Of a stretch of 64,000 bases of DNA, positions 42,418-51,478 are shown one piece after another (position 1 is the first letter of the stretch; the number at the start of each line of letters is the position of its first letter). This DNA comes from Zhengella mangrovi (GTDB taxonomy: Bacteria; Pseudomonadota; Alphaproteobacteria; Rhizobiales; Rhizobiaceae), in NCBI RefSeq assembly GCF_002727065.1, contig NZ_PDVP01000008.1:62001-126000 (forward strand), read 5' to 3'. The translations under genes were made by a program, and so were the position numbers. The notes under the pieces were generated by a model. The model searched no databases. It was not told where the DNA came from and was given only the letters and a program-made list of their open reading frames with translations.

Positions 42418-44325
42418 TCAGTTCGCCGGCGCGGTATCGACCTTCGGAGGGCCGCCCAGCGACAGCCCCGGCAACTGGATGGACGGTCCACCCTGGGGCT
42501 TGTTGTCCTCCTGGGAGGCCGGGGGCTGGCCGACGTTCGGAGCGCCGGGAAGCTGCAGGCCGGGCAGCTGCAGGCCGCCGTTGTTGCCGTTCGTCCCGGT
42601 CTTCGGCGGCTGGCCGAGGTTGGGGCCGCCGAGGTTGGGCAGTTGCAGCCCGGGCAGGCCGCCGGGCGACGTGCCGGCCGGTGCGGAACCTGGCGTCTGG
42701 AGCCCGCCGTTGAAGGACGGAACCTCGATCTTGATGTCGTCCGGATTGAACACCTTCTCGTCGTCCTTGTAGTGGGTGACGAGGCGCGGGAAGGCGATGA
42801 TCAGCAGGATCACCAGGAACTGGATGAAGATGTAGGGAACGGCGCCCTTGTAGATCTCGGTCGTCTTGACGCCCGGCATCATCTTGTTGGTCGCCTTGTC
42901 GAGCCATTCGGAGCGCGGCGCGATGGATCGCAGGTAGAAGAGCGCGAAGCCGAACGGCGGCGTCAGGAACGATGTCTGCAGGTTGATGCCGAGGATGATG
43001 CCGAACCAGATCAGGTCGATGCCGAGCTTTTCGGCGACCGGCGCGAGCAGCGGAACGAGGATGAAGGCGATCTCGAAGAAGTCGAGGAAGCAGCCCAGGA
43101 TGAAGACGATGATCGTCACCACCACGAGGAAGCCGTATTCGCCGCCCGGCAGGGCCAGCAGGAGTTCCTCGATCCAGATGTTGCCGTTCAGGCCGTAGAA
43201 GGTCAGGCCGAAGACACGGGCGCCGATCAGGATGAACATGACGAAGGCGGTGAGCTTCGTGGTGGAGTCCAGCGCCTGCTTCAGCGTCGCGAAATCGATG
43301 CGGCGCTTGAGCATGGCCAGGATCAGCGCGCCGGTGGCGCCCATGGCGCCGCCCTCGGTCGGCGTGGCGATGCCGAGGAAGATCGTGCCGAGGACGAGGA
43401 AGATCAGCGCCAGCGGCGGGATCAGAACGATGACGACCTGCTCGGCCAGCCGCGACAGGATGCCGAACTTGAAGCGCCGGTTGATCAGGCTGGTTGCGAG
43501 CGCGAAGGCGACGGCCGTGGTCGCCGCCCAGACCAGGCGGACCTCGTAGCGCATCTCGGCGAAGATGGTGTGGTAGGTCAGGAAATAGATGCCGACCGAG
43601 ATGGCCATGAGCACGATGAGCGACATGACGCCGCCGCCGAGCGTGCGGGCTTCCATCGGCAGCGCGGGCGCCCAGCCCGGCTTCACCAGCGTGACGGCGA
43701 AAACGTAGAGGCAGTAGGCGCTGACGATGATCGCGGCCGGCAGGATGGCGCCGACGTACATGTCGCCGACGGACCGGCCGAGCTGGTCGGCCATGACGAT
43801 CAGGACGAGCGACGGCGGCACGATCTGCGCCAGTGTTCCGGAACCGGCGATCGTGCCGGTTGCGAACGAGCGGTCGTAGCCGTAGCGCATCATGATGGGT
43901 AGCGAGATGAGGCCCATGGCGATGACCGAAGCCGCAACGACGCCGGTGGTGGCGGCCAGCAGGGCGCCGACGAGCACCACGGCATAGGCAAGGCCGCCGC
44001 GCACGGGGCCGAACAGCTGGCCGACCGTGTCAAGGAGATCCTCGGCCATGCCGGAGCGTTCCAGGATCAGCCCCATGAAGGTGAAGAACGGAATGGCCAG
44101 CAGCGTGTCATTGTACATGATGCCGTAGATCCGCTCCGGATGGCTCTGGAGCAGAGGCCAGAACAGGCGGATCTCGCTGGAAAGGTGCGACATCTCCACG
44201 CCGACGGCGAAGAAGAGAAGGCCGCCGGCCGCCAGCGTGAAGGCAACGGGATAGCCGATCAGGAGCATCGCCATGACGGAGATGAACATGATCGGGGCAA
44301 GTTCGTGGGCGATGAGGTCGAGCAT
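42418..44325 (-). CDS. TRAP transporter large permease (DctM) with Pro/Gly/Leu-rich tail
   Basis: A 635-residue membrane protein with about 12 or more helices (AYAVVLVGALLAATTGVVAASVI, GSGTLAQIVPPSLVLIVM, GTIFLGIATPTEGGAMGA and GINLQTSFLTPPFGFALFYLR are DctM signatures, as regions). Beyond the normal end (about residue 520) a roughly 110-residue tail is built from repeats such as LPGLQLPNLGGPNLGQPP, QLPGLQLPGAPNVGQPP and QLPGLSLGGPP. Canonical DctM proteins are about 430 residues. The tail is probably extramembranous. One base overlap with the small permease gene. Confidence 0.92.
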   Translation of the reverse strand: MLDLIAHELAPIMFISVMAMLLIGYPVAFTLAAGGLLFFAVGVEMSHLSSEIRLFWPLLQSHPERIYGIMYNDTLLAIPFFTFMGLILERSGMAEDLLDTVGQLFGPVRGGLAYAVVLVGALLAATTGVVAASVIAMGLISLPIMMRYGYDRSFATGTIAGSGTLAQIVPPSLVLIVMADQLGRSVGDMYVGAILPAAIIVSAYCLYVFAVTLVKPGWAPALPMEARTLGGGVMSLIVLMAISVGIYFLTYHTIFAEMRYEVRLVWAATTAVAFALATSLINRRFKFGILSRLAEQVVIVLIPPLALIFLVLGTIFLGIATPTEGGAMGATGALILAMLKRRIDFATLKQALDSTTKLTAFVMFILIGARVFGLTFYGLNGNIWIEELLLALPGGEYGFLVVVTIIVFILGCFLDFFEIAFILVPLLAPVAEKLGIDLIWFGIILGINLQTSFLTPPFGFALFYLRSIAPRSEWLDKATNKMMPGVKTTEIYKGAVPYIFIQFLVILLIIAFPRLVTHYKDDEKVFNPDDIKIEVPSFNGGLQTPGSAPAGTSPGGLPGLQLPNLGGPNLGQPPKTGTNGNNGGLQLPGLQLPGAPNVGQPPASQEDNKPQGGPSIQLPGLSLGGPPKVDTAPAN

Positions 44326-44927
44326 CAGCGGGCGTCCTCCATGTCGAGGGCGGCCTCGGCCTCGGGCGGCAGGTCATGCTGCGGGGTGGGATCTTCGATG
44401 TCGCCGCGCAGGACGGCGATGCGCTTGATGATCTCGGACAGGGCCTGGGCGGTGAGCAGCGAGAAGCCGATCAGCACCATGACCTTGGCCGGCCAGAGCG
44501 TCAGGCCGCCGGCATTGGCCGAGATCTCGCCGCTGTTGTAGGAGCGCCAGAACCACGGCCACGCCAGCCAGACCATCAGCAGGCAGAACGGCAGCAGGAA
44601 GAAGACGTGGCAGAAGAGGTCGACCCAGTCGCGGGTGCGCTTTTTCAGCCGGCTCGACACGATGTCGATGCGGATATGCTCGTTGCGGAGCAGCGTGTAG
44701 GCGGACGCCAGCATGAACACGGTACCGTAGAGATACCACTGCAGTTCAAGAAGGGCATTCGAGGCCCGCGGGATCGGGATGTAACTGGGCAACCCGTCGC
44801 CGAGGTAACGCACGGTGGCGTTATAGGCGGAAACCAGAACGGCAGCGAGAATCAGCCACGATACCTGCTTGCCTATGAATGCGTTGATACGATCGACCAG
44901 TCCTGAGACTGCCAATAGACCCTTCAT
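44325..44927 (-). CDS. TRAP transporter small permease (DctQ)
   Basis: A 200-residue membrane protein with four helices: KQVSWLILAAVLVSAYNATVRY, LQWYLYGTVFMLASAYTLLRNEHIRIDIV (the conserved EHIRID motif), VFFLLPFCLLMVWLAWPWFWRSY and VMLIGFSLLTAQALSEIIKRIAVL regions. Its stop shares a base with the DctM start. First gene of the minus-strand pair that serves the receptor at 40223. Confidence 0.92.
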   Translation of the reverse strand: MKGLLAVSGLVDRINAFIGKQVSWLILAAVLVSAYNATVRYLGDGLPSYIPIPRASNALLELQWYLYGTVFMLASAYTLLRNEHIRIDIVSSRLKKRTRDWVDLFCHVFFLLPFCLLMVWLAWPWFWRSYNSGEISANAGGLTLWPAKVMVLIGFSLLTAQALSEIIKRIAVLRGDIEDPTPQHDLPPEAEAALDMEDAR

Positions 44928-45350
44928 GCTTGCCCTCCCTGACGCCGCTTTCCCTGTCAGCGTTCCCGGCCTTGTTTCCGGCCGCGCCGACAGTGCAACA
45001 CGGCGGCGCGCTTGTCGACAGGAATACCGGTGCCGCTCATCATACGGACTTCCTGATGAAGCCGGTTAGCAGATTTCGAACGCCGGGAAAAGAAACTGGA
45101 TAACTTATTTTACCAATTTTACCGCGACAATCGGGCCTTTCCATTGCCCCGCAGACCTGCCGTTCCGGCAATTCCGTTACGTCAAATCCGCGTTTCGGGT
45201 ATTTTTCCTAATGCTTTCCGCCAGTTGTTGTGAATTGGCTTGCCAATGCGACGCTGGCAGCGGATTTCAATTGACTGGATTTGCCCGGCGCAGAAAACTG
45301 ACCATGTATAGAATGGGTTCCTGAAAAGCCCGCGCCGGAGGAGTGACCAT
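44928..45350. other. 423-base intergenic control region between dctQ and the oxidoreductase gene
   Basis: No gene is supported here. It contains a tandem ATTTTACC repeat (45107-45114 and 45116-45123) in an A/T-rich patch and an exact 14-base dyad ATTGGC-TT-GCCAAT at 45234-45247, about 105 bases before the oxidoreductase start. TTGACT occurs at 45271-45276 but no convincing -10 follows at the right distance. It must carry the promoters of both divergent transcription units. GGAGGAG is the ribosome site for 45351. Confidence 0.55.
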
Positions 45351-48300
45351 ATGACGCTGCACGAGGTAAGCCTCGCCGACAAGTTCGATCTGTCCAAGCA
45401 ACGGATCTTCGTTTCCGGCGCCCAGGCGATCGTGCGCATGCTGATGATGCAGCGCGAAATGGATCGCCGCAACGGTCTGAATACCGGTGGTTTCGTCTCG
45501 GGCTACCGCGGTTCGCCGCTTGGCGGGCTCGACCAGCAGTTCTGGAAGGCGCGCAAGGAATTCGCCGGCAACGACATCGTCTTCAAGCCGGGCCTGAACG
45601 AGGAACTGGCGGCCACGGCGTGCTGGGGAAGCCAGCAGACCGAACTGCTGGGCGAGGGCGAGAAGGACGGCGTCTTCGCGCTCTGGTACGGCAAGGGCCC
45701 CGGCGTCGACCGCTCGGGCGACGTCTTCCGCCATGCCAACCTGGCCGGATCGTCGAAGCATGGTGGCGTGCTGGCGCTGATGGGCGACGACCACACGGCG
45801 GAAAGCTCCACCAACGCGCATGCGACGGAATTCCTGTTCGTCGACACGATGATCCCGATCTTCAACCCGGCCGGCGTGCAGGAACTGATCGACTACGGGC
45901 TCTACGGCTACGCGCTGTCGCGGTTCGCCGGAACGTGGGCGGCTCTCAAATGCGTCAAGGACAACATCGAATCGACGGCATCGGTGGACGTCTCGCTCGA
46001 CCGGCTGAACATCGTCCTGCCGGAGTTCGACATGCCGCCGGGCGGGCTCAACATCCGCCACGAACTGAACCAGATCGGCCAGGAAGAGCGGCTGCACAAT
46101 TACAAGCGCGCGGCTGCGGCGGCCTTCATCCGGGCCAACAAGCTCAACCGCATCATCTACTCGGGCGGACGCAAGGCCAAGCTCGGCATCATCACGGTCG
46201 GCAAGAGTTACCTCGACGTTCGCGAGGCGCTCGATGAACTGGGTGTCGACGAGAAGCGGGCCAACCAGCTCGGCATCCGGCTGTTCAAGGTGGCCTGCCC
46301 ATGGCCGCTTGACCTCGAGCACATCAAGGAATTCGCGCGCGGTCTCGACACGATCGTCGTGGTCGAAGAGAAACGGTCGCTGATCGAGGTCCAGGTCCGC
46401 GAGGATCTCTACGGAACGGCGAACCAGCCGACGGTGGTCGGCAAGAAGGATGAACGCGGCGACTGGCTGTTCCCGGTCAAGGGCGCGCTGGATCCGAACG
46501 ACATCGCGATCGCCATCGGCGAGCGGATCGTCAAGGTGATCGGACCGTCGGAGGAGATCGAGGCGCGCGTCAAGCAGATGCGCCAGTTCCAGGCCATGCT
46601 GTCCGACACCAAGGACGTGGCGGTGCGCACGCCCTATTTCTGCTCGGGCTGCCCGCACAACACCTCCACGCGCGTGCCGGACGGCTCGCTGGCGGGTGCC
46701 GGCATCGGCTGCCACTTCATGGCGCTGTGGATGGATCGCAAGACCGTCGGCTTTACCGCGATGGGCGGCGAGGGGGCCCAATGGGTCGGCCAGGCACCGT
46801 TCTCCAAGCGCAAGCACATGTTCCAGAACCTCGGAGACGGCACCTACAACCACTCCGGTTCGCTGGCCATCCGCTATGCCATCGCCTCGGGCGTGAACAT
46901 CACCTACAAGATCCTCTACAACGATGCCGTGGCCATGACCGGCGGGCAGCCGCACGAAGGCACGCTGTCGGTCGATCACATCGCCGCGCAGGTGCGCGCG
47001 GAGGGCGTGGAGCGGATCGCGATCGTCACCGACGAACCGGACAAGTATGCCGGGGTGATGTCGTTTCCGGAGCGCGCGACCATCCATCACCGCGAGGAAA
47101 TGGATGCGGTGCAGCGCGAACTGCGCGAGGTGCCGGGCGTCTCGGTCTTGATCTACGACCAGACCTGCGCGGCGGAAAAGCGCCGGCGGCGCAAGCGCGG
47201 AACCTTCCCCGATCCCGACAGGCGGGTCATCATCAACGAACTGGTCTGCGAGGGCTGCGGCGATTGCGGCGTCAAGTCGAACTGCGTCTCGGTGCAGCCG
47301 GTCGATACCGAGTTCGGGCGCAAGCGGCGCATCGACCAGTCGAGCTGCAACAAGGATTTCTCGTGCCTGGACGGCTTCTGCCCGTCCTTCGTCACCGTAC
47401 ACGGGGCCCGGATCGCGAAATCGGAAGGTGTGAGCCTCGACAGGAACCCGCTGGACGGTGTGCCGGAGCCCACCCTTTTCAAGCTGGACAGGCAGGGCTG
47501 GTCCTCCGTGGTCGATGGTGTCGGCGGAACCGGCGTGGTGACGATCGGCGCGATCCTGGGCATGGCGGCCCACCTGGAAGGCAAGGGTTGCGGCATGATC
47601 GACATGGCCGGCCTGGCGCAGAAGGGCGGGGCGGTCTATTCGCACGTCCGCATCGCCCGGACGCCGGACGATATCCACGCGATCCGCGTCTCGGCCGGAA
47701 AGGCGGACGTGATCCTGGGCTGTGACCTCGTGGTATCCGGATCGGCCAAGGTGCTTTCCGCCACCCGCGAGGGCGAAACGCTTTTCGTCACCAACACGGC
47801 CGAGGTCATGCCGGGCGATTTCACCCGCTCGCCGGACTTCTCGCTGCCGGCCGAACGGCTGAAGCAGGCCATTCGCAAGGCAGCCGGTGACGACATGGCG
47901 CATTTCTTCGACGCCACGCGGACGGCAACGACGCTGTTCGGCAATTCGCTGGGCGCCAACATGTTCATGCTGGGCCTTGCCTACCAGCTCGGCGGCCTGC
48001 CGGTGTCGAGCGAGGCGATCGAGCAGGCGATCCGCCTGAACGGCCAGGCCATCGACATGAACATCGAGGCCTTCCGCTGGGGACGCCGGGCCGGCCATGA
48101 CCGCGAGAGCGTGCAGGCCCTGGTCGACAAGTTGCGCGGCCGTTCGCGCCCCGACTTCTCCGGCGAAACGCTCGACGAGGTGATCGCGCGGCGCGAAGCG
48201 TTCCTGACCGGGTACCAGAACAAGGCCTACGCACGGCGCTACCGCGATCTCGTCGAGACGGTGCGGACCGCGGAAAGCCGGATCGACAAGGCATCGACCG

Positions 48301-48830
48301 CGGTGACCGAAGCCGTGGCCCGCAACCTGTTCAAGGTCATGGCGATCAAGGACGAATACGAGATCGGGCGGCTGTTCACCGATGGTGCCTTCAAACGCCA
48401 GATGGCGCGGGAATTTTCCGGATACGACCGGCTGGAATTCCACCTCGCGCCGCCGATCCTGGCCCGCAAGGACGACAAGGGGCACGCCAGGAAAGCCCAT
48501 TACGGCCCCTGGATCCGCCATGTCTTCCGGGCGCTGTCGATGATGAAGGGCCTGCGCGGCACGGCCTTCGACCTGTTCGGCTACACCGCCGAACGGCGCA
48601 TGGAACGGGCGCTTCGCGACCAGTATGTCGCCGACGTCGCGATGATCGCCAACCGGCTCGACGGGGCGCGGCTCGATGCGGCCGCCGAACTGGCGGCGAT
48701 CCCGTCCATGGTGCGCGGGTTCGGCCACGTGAAGGCAGCCAACGCGGAAAAGGCGAAAACGGCCCGCGAACAGGCACTGAGCCGCTTCACCGATCCGAAG
48801 CCCGACCTCGCGCTGGAGGCAGCGGAATAA
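45351..48830 (+). CDS. Indolepyruvate ferredoxin oxidoreductase family protein (fused alpha-beta)
   Basis: A 1159-residue fused 2-oxoacid:ferredoxin oxidoreductase that decarboxylates aryl pyruvates (indolepyruvate, phenylpyruvate) to aryl-acetyl-CoA. The N-terminal half is IorA-like and carries the TPP site (YFCSGCPHNTSTRVPDGSLAGAGIGCH and GGEGAQWVGQAPF regions). Cysteine-rich segment at about 630 (EGCGDCGVKSNC) would hold a [4Fe-4S] cluster. The gamma/beta domain begins at about 723 (GVGGTGVVTIGAILG) and the rest is a C-terminal extension typical of the fused form. It stands alone; the CoA-ligase and importer at 53295-60538 may supply related aromatics (inference). Confidence 0.93.
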   Translation: MTLHEVSLADKFDLSKQRIFVSGAQAIVRMLMMQREMDRRNGLNTGGFVSGYRGSPLGGLDQQFWKARKEFAGNDIVFKPGLNEELAATACWGSQQTELLGEGEKDGVFALWYGKGPGVDRSGDVFRHANLAGSSKHGGVLALMGDDHTAESSTNAHATEFLFVDTMIPIFNPAGVQELIDYGLYGYALSRFAGTWAALKCVKDNIESTASVDVSLDRLNIVLPEFDMPPGGLNIRHELNQIGQEERLHNYKRAAAAAFIRANKLNRIIYSGGRKAKLGIITVGKSYLDVREALDELGVDEKRANQLGIRLFKVACPWPLDLEHIKEFARGLDTIVVVEEKRSLIEVQVREDLYGTANQPTVVGKKDERGDWLFPVKGALDPNDIAIAIGERIVKVIGPSEEIEARVKQMRQFQAMLSDTKDVAVRTPYFCSGCPHNTSTRVPDGSLAGAGIGCHFMALWMDRKTVGFTAMGGEGAQWVGQAPFSKRKHMFQNLGDGTYNHSGSLAIRYAIASGVNITYKILYNDAVAMTGGQPHEGTLSVDHIAAQVRAEGVERIAIVTDEPDKYAGVMSFPERATIHHREEMDAVQRELREVPGVSVLIYDQTCAAEKRRRRKRGTFPDPDRRVIINELVCEGCGDCGVKSNCVSVQPVDTEFGRKRRIDQSSCNKDFSCLDGFCPSFVTVHGARIAKSEGVSLDRNPLDGVPEPTLFKLDRQGWSSVVDGVGGTGVVTIGAILGMAAHLEGKGCGMIDMAGLAQKGGAVYSHVRIARTPDDIHAIRVSAGKADVILGCDLVVSGSAKVLSATREGETLFVTNTAEVMPGDFTRSPDFSLPAERLKQAIRKAAGDDMAHFFDATRTATTLFGNSLGANMFMLGLAYQLGGLPVSSEAIEQAIRLNGQAIDMNIEAFRWGRRAGHDRESVQALVDKLRGRSRPDFSGETLDEVIARREAFLTGYQNKAYARRYRDLVETVRTAESRIDKASTAVTEAVARNLFKVMAIKDEYEIGRLFTDGAFKRQMAREFSGYDRLEFHLAPPILARKDDKGHARKAHYGPWIRHVFRALSMMKGLRGTAFDLFGYTAERRMERALRDQYVADVAMIANRLDGARLDAAAELAAIPSMVRGFGHVKAANAEKAKTAREQALSRFTDPKPDLALEAAE

Positions 48831-48837
48831 CCCTTGC

Positions 48838-48872
48838 GGTTTCCCGCCGGCTTTCCAGGCCGGCAGGAAACC
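48838..48872 (+). terminator. Hairpin after the oxidoreductase gene
   Basis: A 13-bp stem with one C-A mismatch (48838-48851 with 48859-48872) just after the stop at 48830. No T-run, so it may be a weak terminator or mRNA 3' stabiliser. The bases after it repeat CCGGCAGGAAA twice. Confidence 0.5.
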
Positions 48873-49001
48873 GGCAGGAAACCGCAGGCGAAATCCTCAA
48901 GCGCGCGCTGAAATGGGCAGGATTTAGGCAAATTCCTTCAAATCATAAGGGTTTTTTAAGCCTGACATGCGAGTTTCCGGTCTACGTACCGGATCTGGCA
49001 C

Positions 49002-51323
49002 ATGCAGGAAAAAAACAGAAAATCGGTCCACGACCAGACGCACGACGAGTTCTACATCGCCTTCGTGCAGTCCCTGTTCGATAATGTCATCACGCTCGTG
49101 ACCGGCATCATCACCCAGCTTGCCGTGCTGGGCCTTGCCTACTGGCGGACCGGCGATCCCTTCTTCATCTACATCACGGTCTTCTTCGCGGTGACCGGCG
49201 TCGTCCGGCCGCTGGTGATCCTGCGGGTGAAGAACGGCAAGGGCGAACGCAACCTGCGCTGGGCGCAGCGCGCCGAACTGGTCTACATGATCCTGGGCAC
49301 GCTGCACGGCGCGACCATCGGGGCCTTTTCTGTCTACAGCATCTACTACCTCAAGGATCCGTTCTGCGAGATTGCCTCGATCTGCATGGCGCTGACGACC
49401 GCCGTCTCCATCCCGGGGCGCAATTTCGGCTCCGCCCGGATGGTGTTCGTTCTCAACTCCTTCCTGACGCTGCCGATCTCCGTCGCCCTCATCGCGCGGA
49501 TGGATATCCAGCACTTCTTCCTCGGGCTGCTGCTGGCGCCCTTCTTCCTGGCGATCCAGACCTTCTCGACCGACATCCGCGACAAGGTGCTGTCGCTGCT
49601 GCGCGAGAAGAAGAAGGCGAGTGCGCTCGCGGTGCGTTTCGACAAGGCGCTGAACACCATGTCCCATGGCCTGGTGATGCTCGATGCGAACGAGCAGGTC
49701 GTCGTGGCCAATTCGCGCGCATCCGACTATTTCGGCCTCGGCAGCGCGTCGCAACTGCAGGGTCGGACGTTCCATTCTCTGCTCAACCGCGGAGTCGCGG
49801 CCGGTCTGCTCGACCGGCGCGATGCGCGCTACATCGCGGTGGAACTGTCGCGGGCCATTCGCGAGGGGCGCAACCGCAAGGTCCTGATCAAGCTGAGCGA
49901 CGGCCGCTACTTCGAACTGTCGGCACGGGAAGGCGACGACGATCTCTCGGTCATCACCTTCGAGGACGTTTCCGCGCGAATCGCCTCGCAGGAAAAGATC
50001 CGCTACATGGCGCGCTTCGACGCGCTCACCGGCCTTGCCAACCGGGGCTATTTCCAGGAAGTCGTCGCCGAGGCGCTTGCCGACGGCGACCCGGAACGGC
50101 TCTGCGGCATGCTGGTGCTCGATCTCGACGACTTCAAGGGCATCAACGACACGCTTGGCCATCCCGTCGGCGACGGGCTCATCTTCGCGCTCGCCGAGCG
50201 GCTGATCGCGCCGAACGAGGATCACCTGCGGGTGTCTCGCTTCGGCGGCGACGAGTTCATGGTGTTCTTCGACGACGTGGCCGGCGAGGATGACCTGCGC
50301 GCCCGTATCTCGGAGATCTACGACCGGCTGAAGCCGCCGGCGGACGTGGCCGGCAACCTGCTTGCGCTACAGGTCAGCGGCGGCGCGGTGATGGCCAAGG
50401 TGCGCGACACGAGCGTCGACAACCTGATCGTGAAGGCGGACCTTGCGCTCTACAAGGCCAAGGGCCTGGGCAAGAATGGCTGGCAGTTGTTCGAGGAAAC
50501 GCTCGACCGCGCCTTCCGCGAGCGGCAGCGGCTGAAAGGCGAACTGCGCGGCGCAATCGATCGTGACGAACTGACGGTCCTGTACCAGCCGATCGTCGAT
50601 GCAAACACGCTGCAGGTCGCCTCCTGCGAGGCGCTGTGCCGCTGGCATCACCCGGAACTGGGCAACATTCCGCCCTCGGTCTTCATTCCGCTTGCCGAGG
50701 AAATGGGCATCATCTCGGCCATCTCGGCCTACGTGCTCAAGCGGGCGACGCTGGACTGCGCCGAACTGCCGGGCGGCATCCGGGTGTCGGTCAACCTGTC
50801 GGCCAACGATTTCCGCTCGCCGGAGATCGTCTCGGTTGTCGACCGGGCCCTCAAGGTGGCGGGCCTCGACCCGTCTCGCCTCGAGATCGAGGTGACCGAG
50901 ACGGCACTGGTGGACGACAAGGCCAAGACCTGGGCCTATCTCCAGGATCTCAAGGGTCTGGGCGTGACGATCGCACTGGACGATTTCGGCACCGGCTACT
51001 CCAACCTCGGCTACCTCAACGCGCTGCCGCTGGACAAGCTGAAGGTGGACCGGTCGTTCCTGTCGGAAATGGAAACCAATCCGAAGTCGCTCGAACTGCT
51101 CAAGGGCGTCGTCGAACTGTCGCGGCGCCTGCGCCTCGACGTGACTATCGAGGGCGTGGAGACGGAGCAGCAGTTCCGCCTGCTCGCCGAATCGGTGAAA
51201 CCGGATTATATTCAGGGCTTCCTGTTCGGCGCGCCGCTCTCCAAGCGCGGCATCGCCGCGATGATCCAGGCCATCATGCCCCTCCAGGAGGAGCGGGTTG
51301 CGAGGCGGCCGTCTTCCCGCTGA
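49002..51323 (+). CDS. Membrane PAS-GGDEF-EAL cyclic-di-GMP enzyme
   Basis: A 773-residue sensor. Five hydrophobic helices (about 25-190), a coiled linker, a PAS domain (about 210-330), GGDEF domain (335-500) with intact RFGGDEF at 413-419, and EAL domain (510-770) with EALCRW at 543-548, the DDFGTGYSNLGY loop, LKVDRSF and IEGVET all conserved. Both synthesis and hydrolysis of cyclic-di-GMP look possible; which dominates cannot be told. No strong ribosome site is visible before ATG 49002. It precedes the FeeM-like and Crp genes on the same strand. Confidence 0.93.
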   Translation: MQEKNRKSVHDQTHDEFYIAFVQSLFDNVITLVTGIITQLAVLGLAYWRTGDPFFIYITVFFAVTGVVRPLVILRVKNGKGERNLRWAQRAELVYMILGTLHGATIGAFSVYSIYYLKDPFCEIASICMALTTAVSIPGRNFGSARMVFVLNSFLTLPISVALIARMDIQHFFLGLLLAPFFLAIQTFSTDIRDKVLSLLREKKKASALAVRFDKALNTMSHGLVMLDANEQVVVANSRASDYFGLGSASQLQGRTFHSLLNRGVAAGLLDRRDARYIAVELSRAIREGRNRKVLIKLSDGRYFELSAREGDDDLSVITFEDVSARIASQEKIRYMARFDALTGLANRGYFQEVVAEALADGDPERLCGMLVLDLDDFKGINDTLGHPVGDGLIFALAERLIAPNEDHLRVSRFGGDEFMVFFDDVAGEDDLRARISEIYDRLKPPADVAGNLLALQVSGGAVMAKVRDTSVDNLIVKADLALYKAKGLGKNGWQLFEETLDRAFRERQRLKGELRGAIDRDELTVLYQPIVDANTLQVASCEALCRWHHPELGNIPPSVFIPLAEEMGIISAISAYVLKRATLDCAELPGGIRVSVNLSANDFRSPEIVSVVDRALKVAGLDPSRLEIEVTETALVDDKAKTWAYLQDLKGLGVTIALDDFGTGYSNLGYLNALPLDKLKVDRSFLSEMETNPKSLELLKGVVELSRRLRLDVTIEGVETEQQFRLLAESVKPDYIQGFLFGAPLSKRGIAAMIQAIMPLQEERVARRPSSR

Positions 51324-51364
51324 TGCCGGCACATGCTGGTTAAAAATATCTCACTAAAACATTG

Positions 51365-51379
51365 TTAACTAATTATTAA
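51365..51379. promoter_or_regulatory. CtrA-type box TTAA-N7-TTAA
   Basis: TTAA (51365-51368), seven bases, TTAA (51376-51379), followed by GGTTAACC at 51380-51387. Matches the binding consensus of the alphaproteobacterial cell-cycle regulator CtrA. It sits 100 bases upstream of the FeeM-like gene in an A/T-rich stretch that contrasts with the G+C-rich surroundings. Confidence 0.7.
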
Positions 51380-51478
51380 GGTTAACCACAGGTAAACAAA
51401 TCCCGACGAATTGCGGGCTTTCTCTCGCGCTGTTCCCGGCCTATCTTTCCATGGCAAGTCTTTTGCGAGGGGACGGCC

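Noticed and set aside
45182-45472. Possible small minus-strand gene upstream of the oxidoreductase
   Set aside because: It runs into the oxidoreductase coding start, has no ribosome site and no family-like sequence.
45267-48728. Long antisense frame across the indolepyruvate oxidoreductase
   Set aside because: Shadow of a real 1159-residue gene; codon bias on the minus strand gives low-complexity His/Arg-rich sequence.
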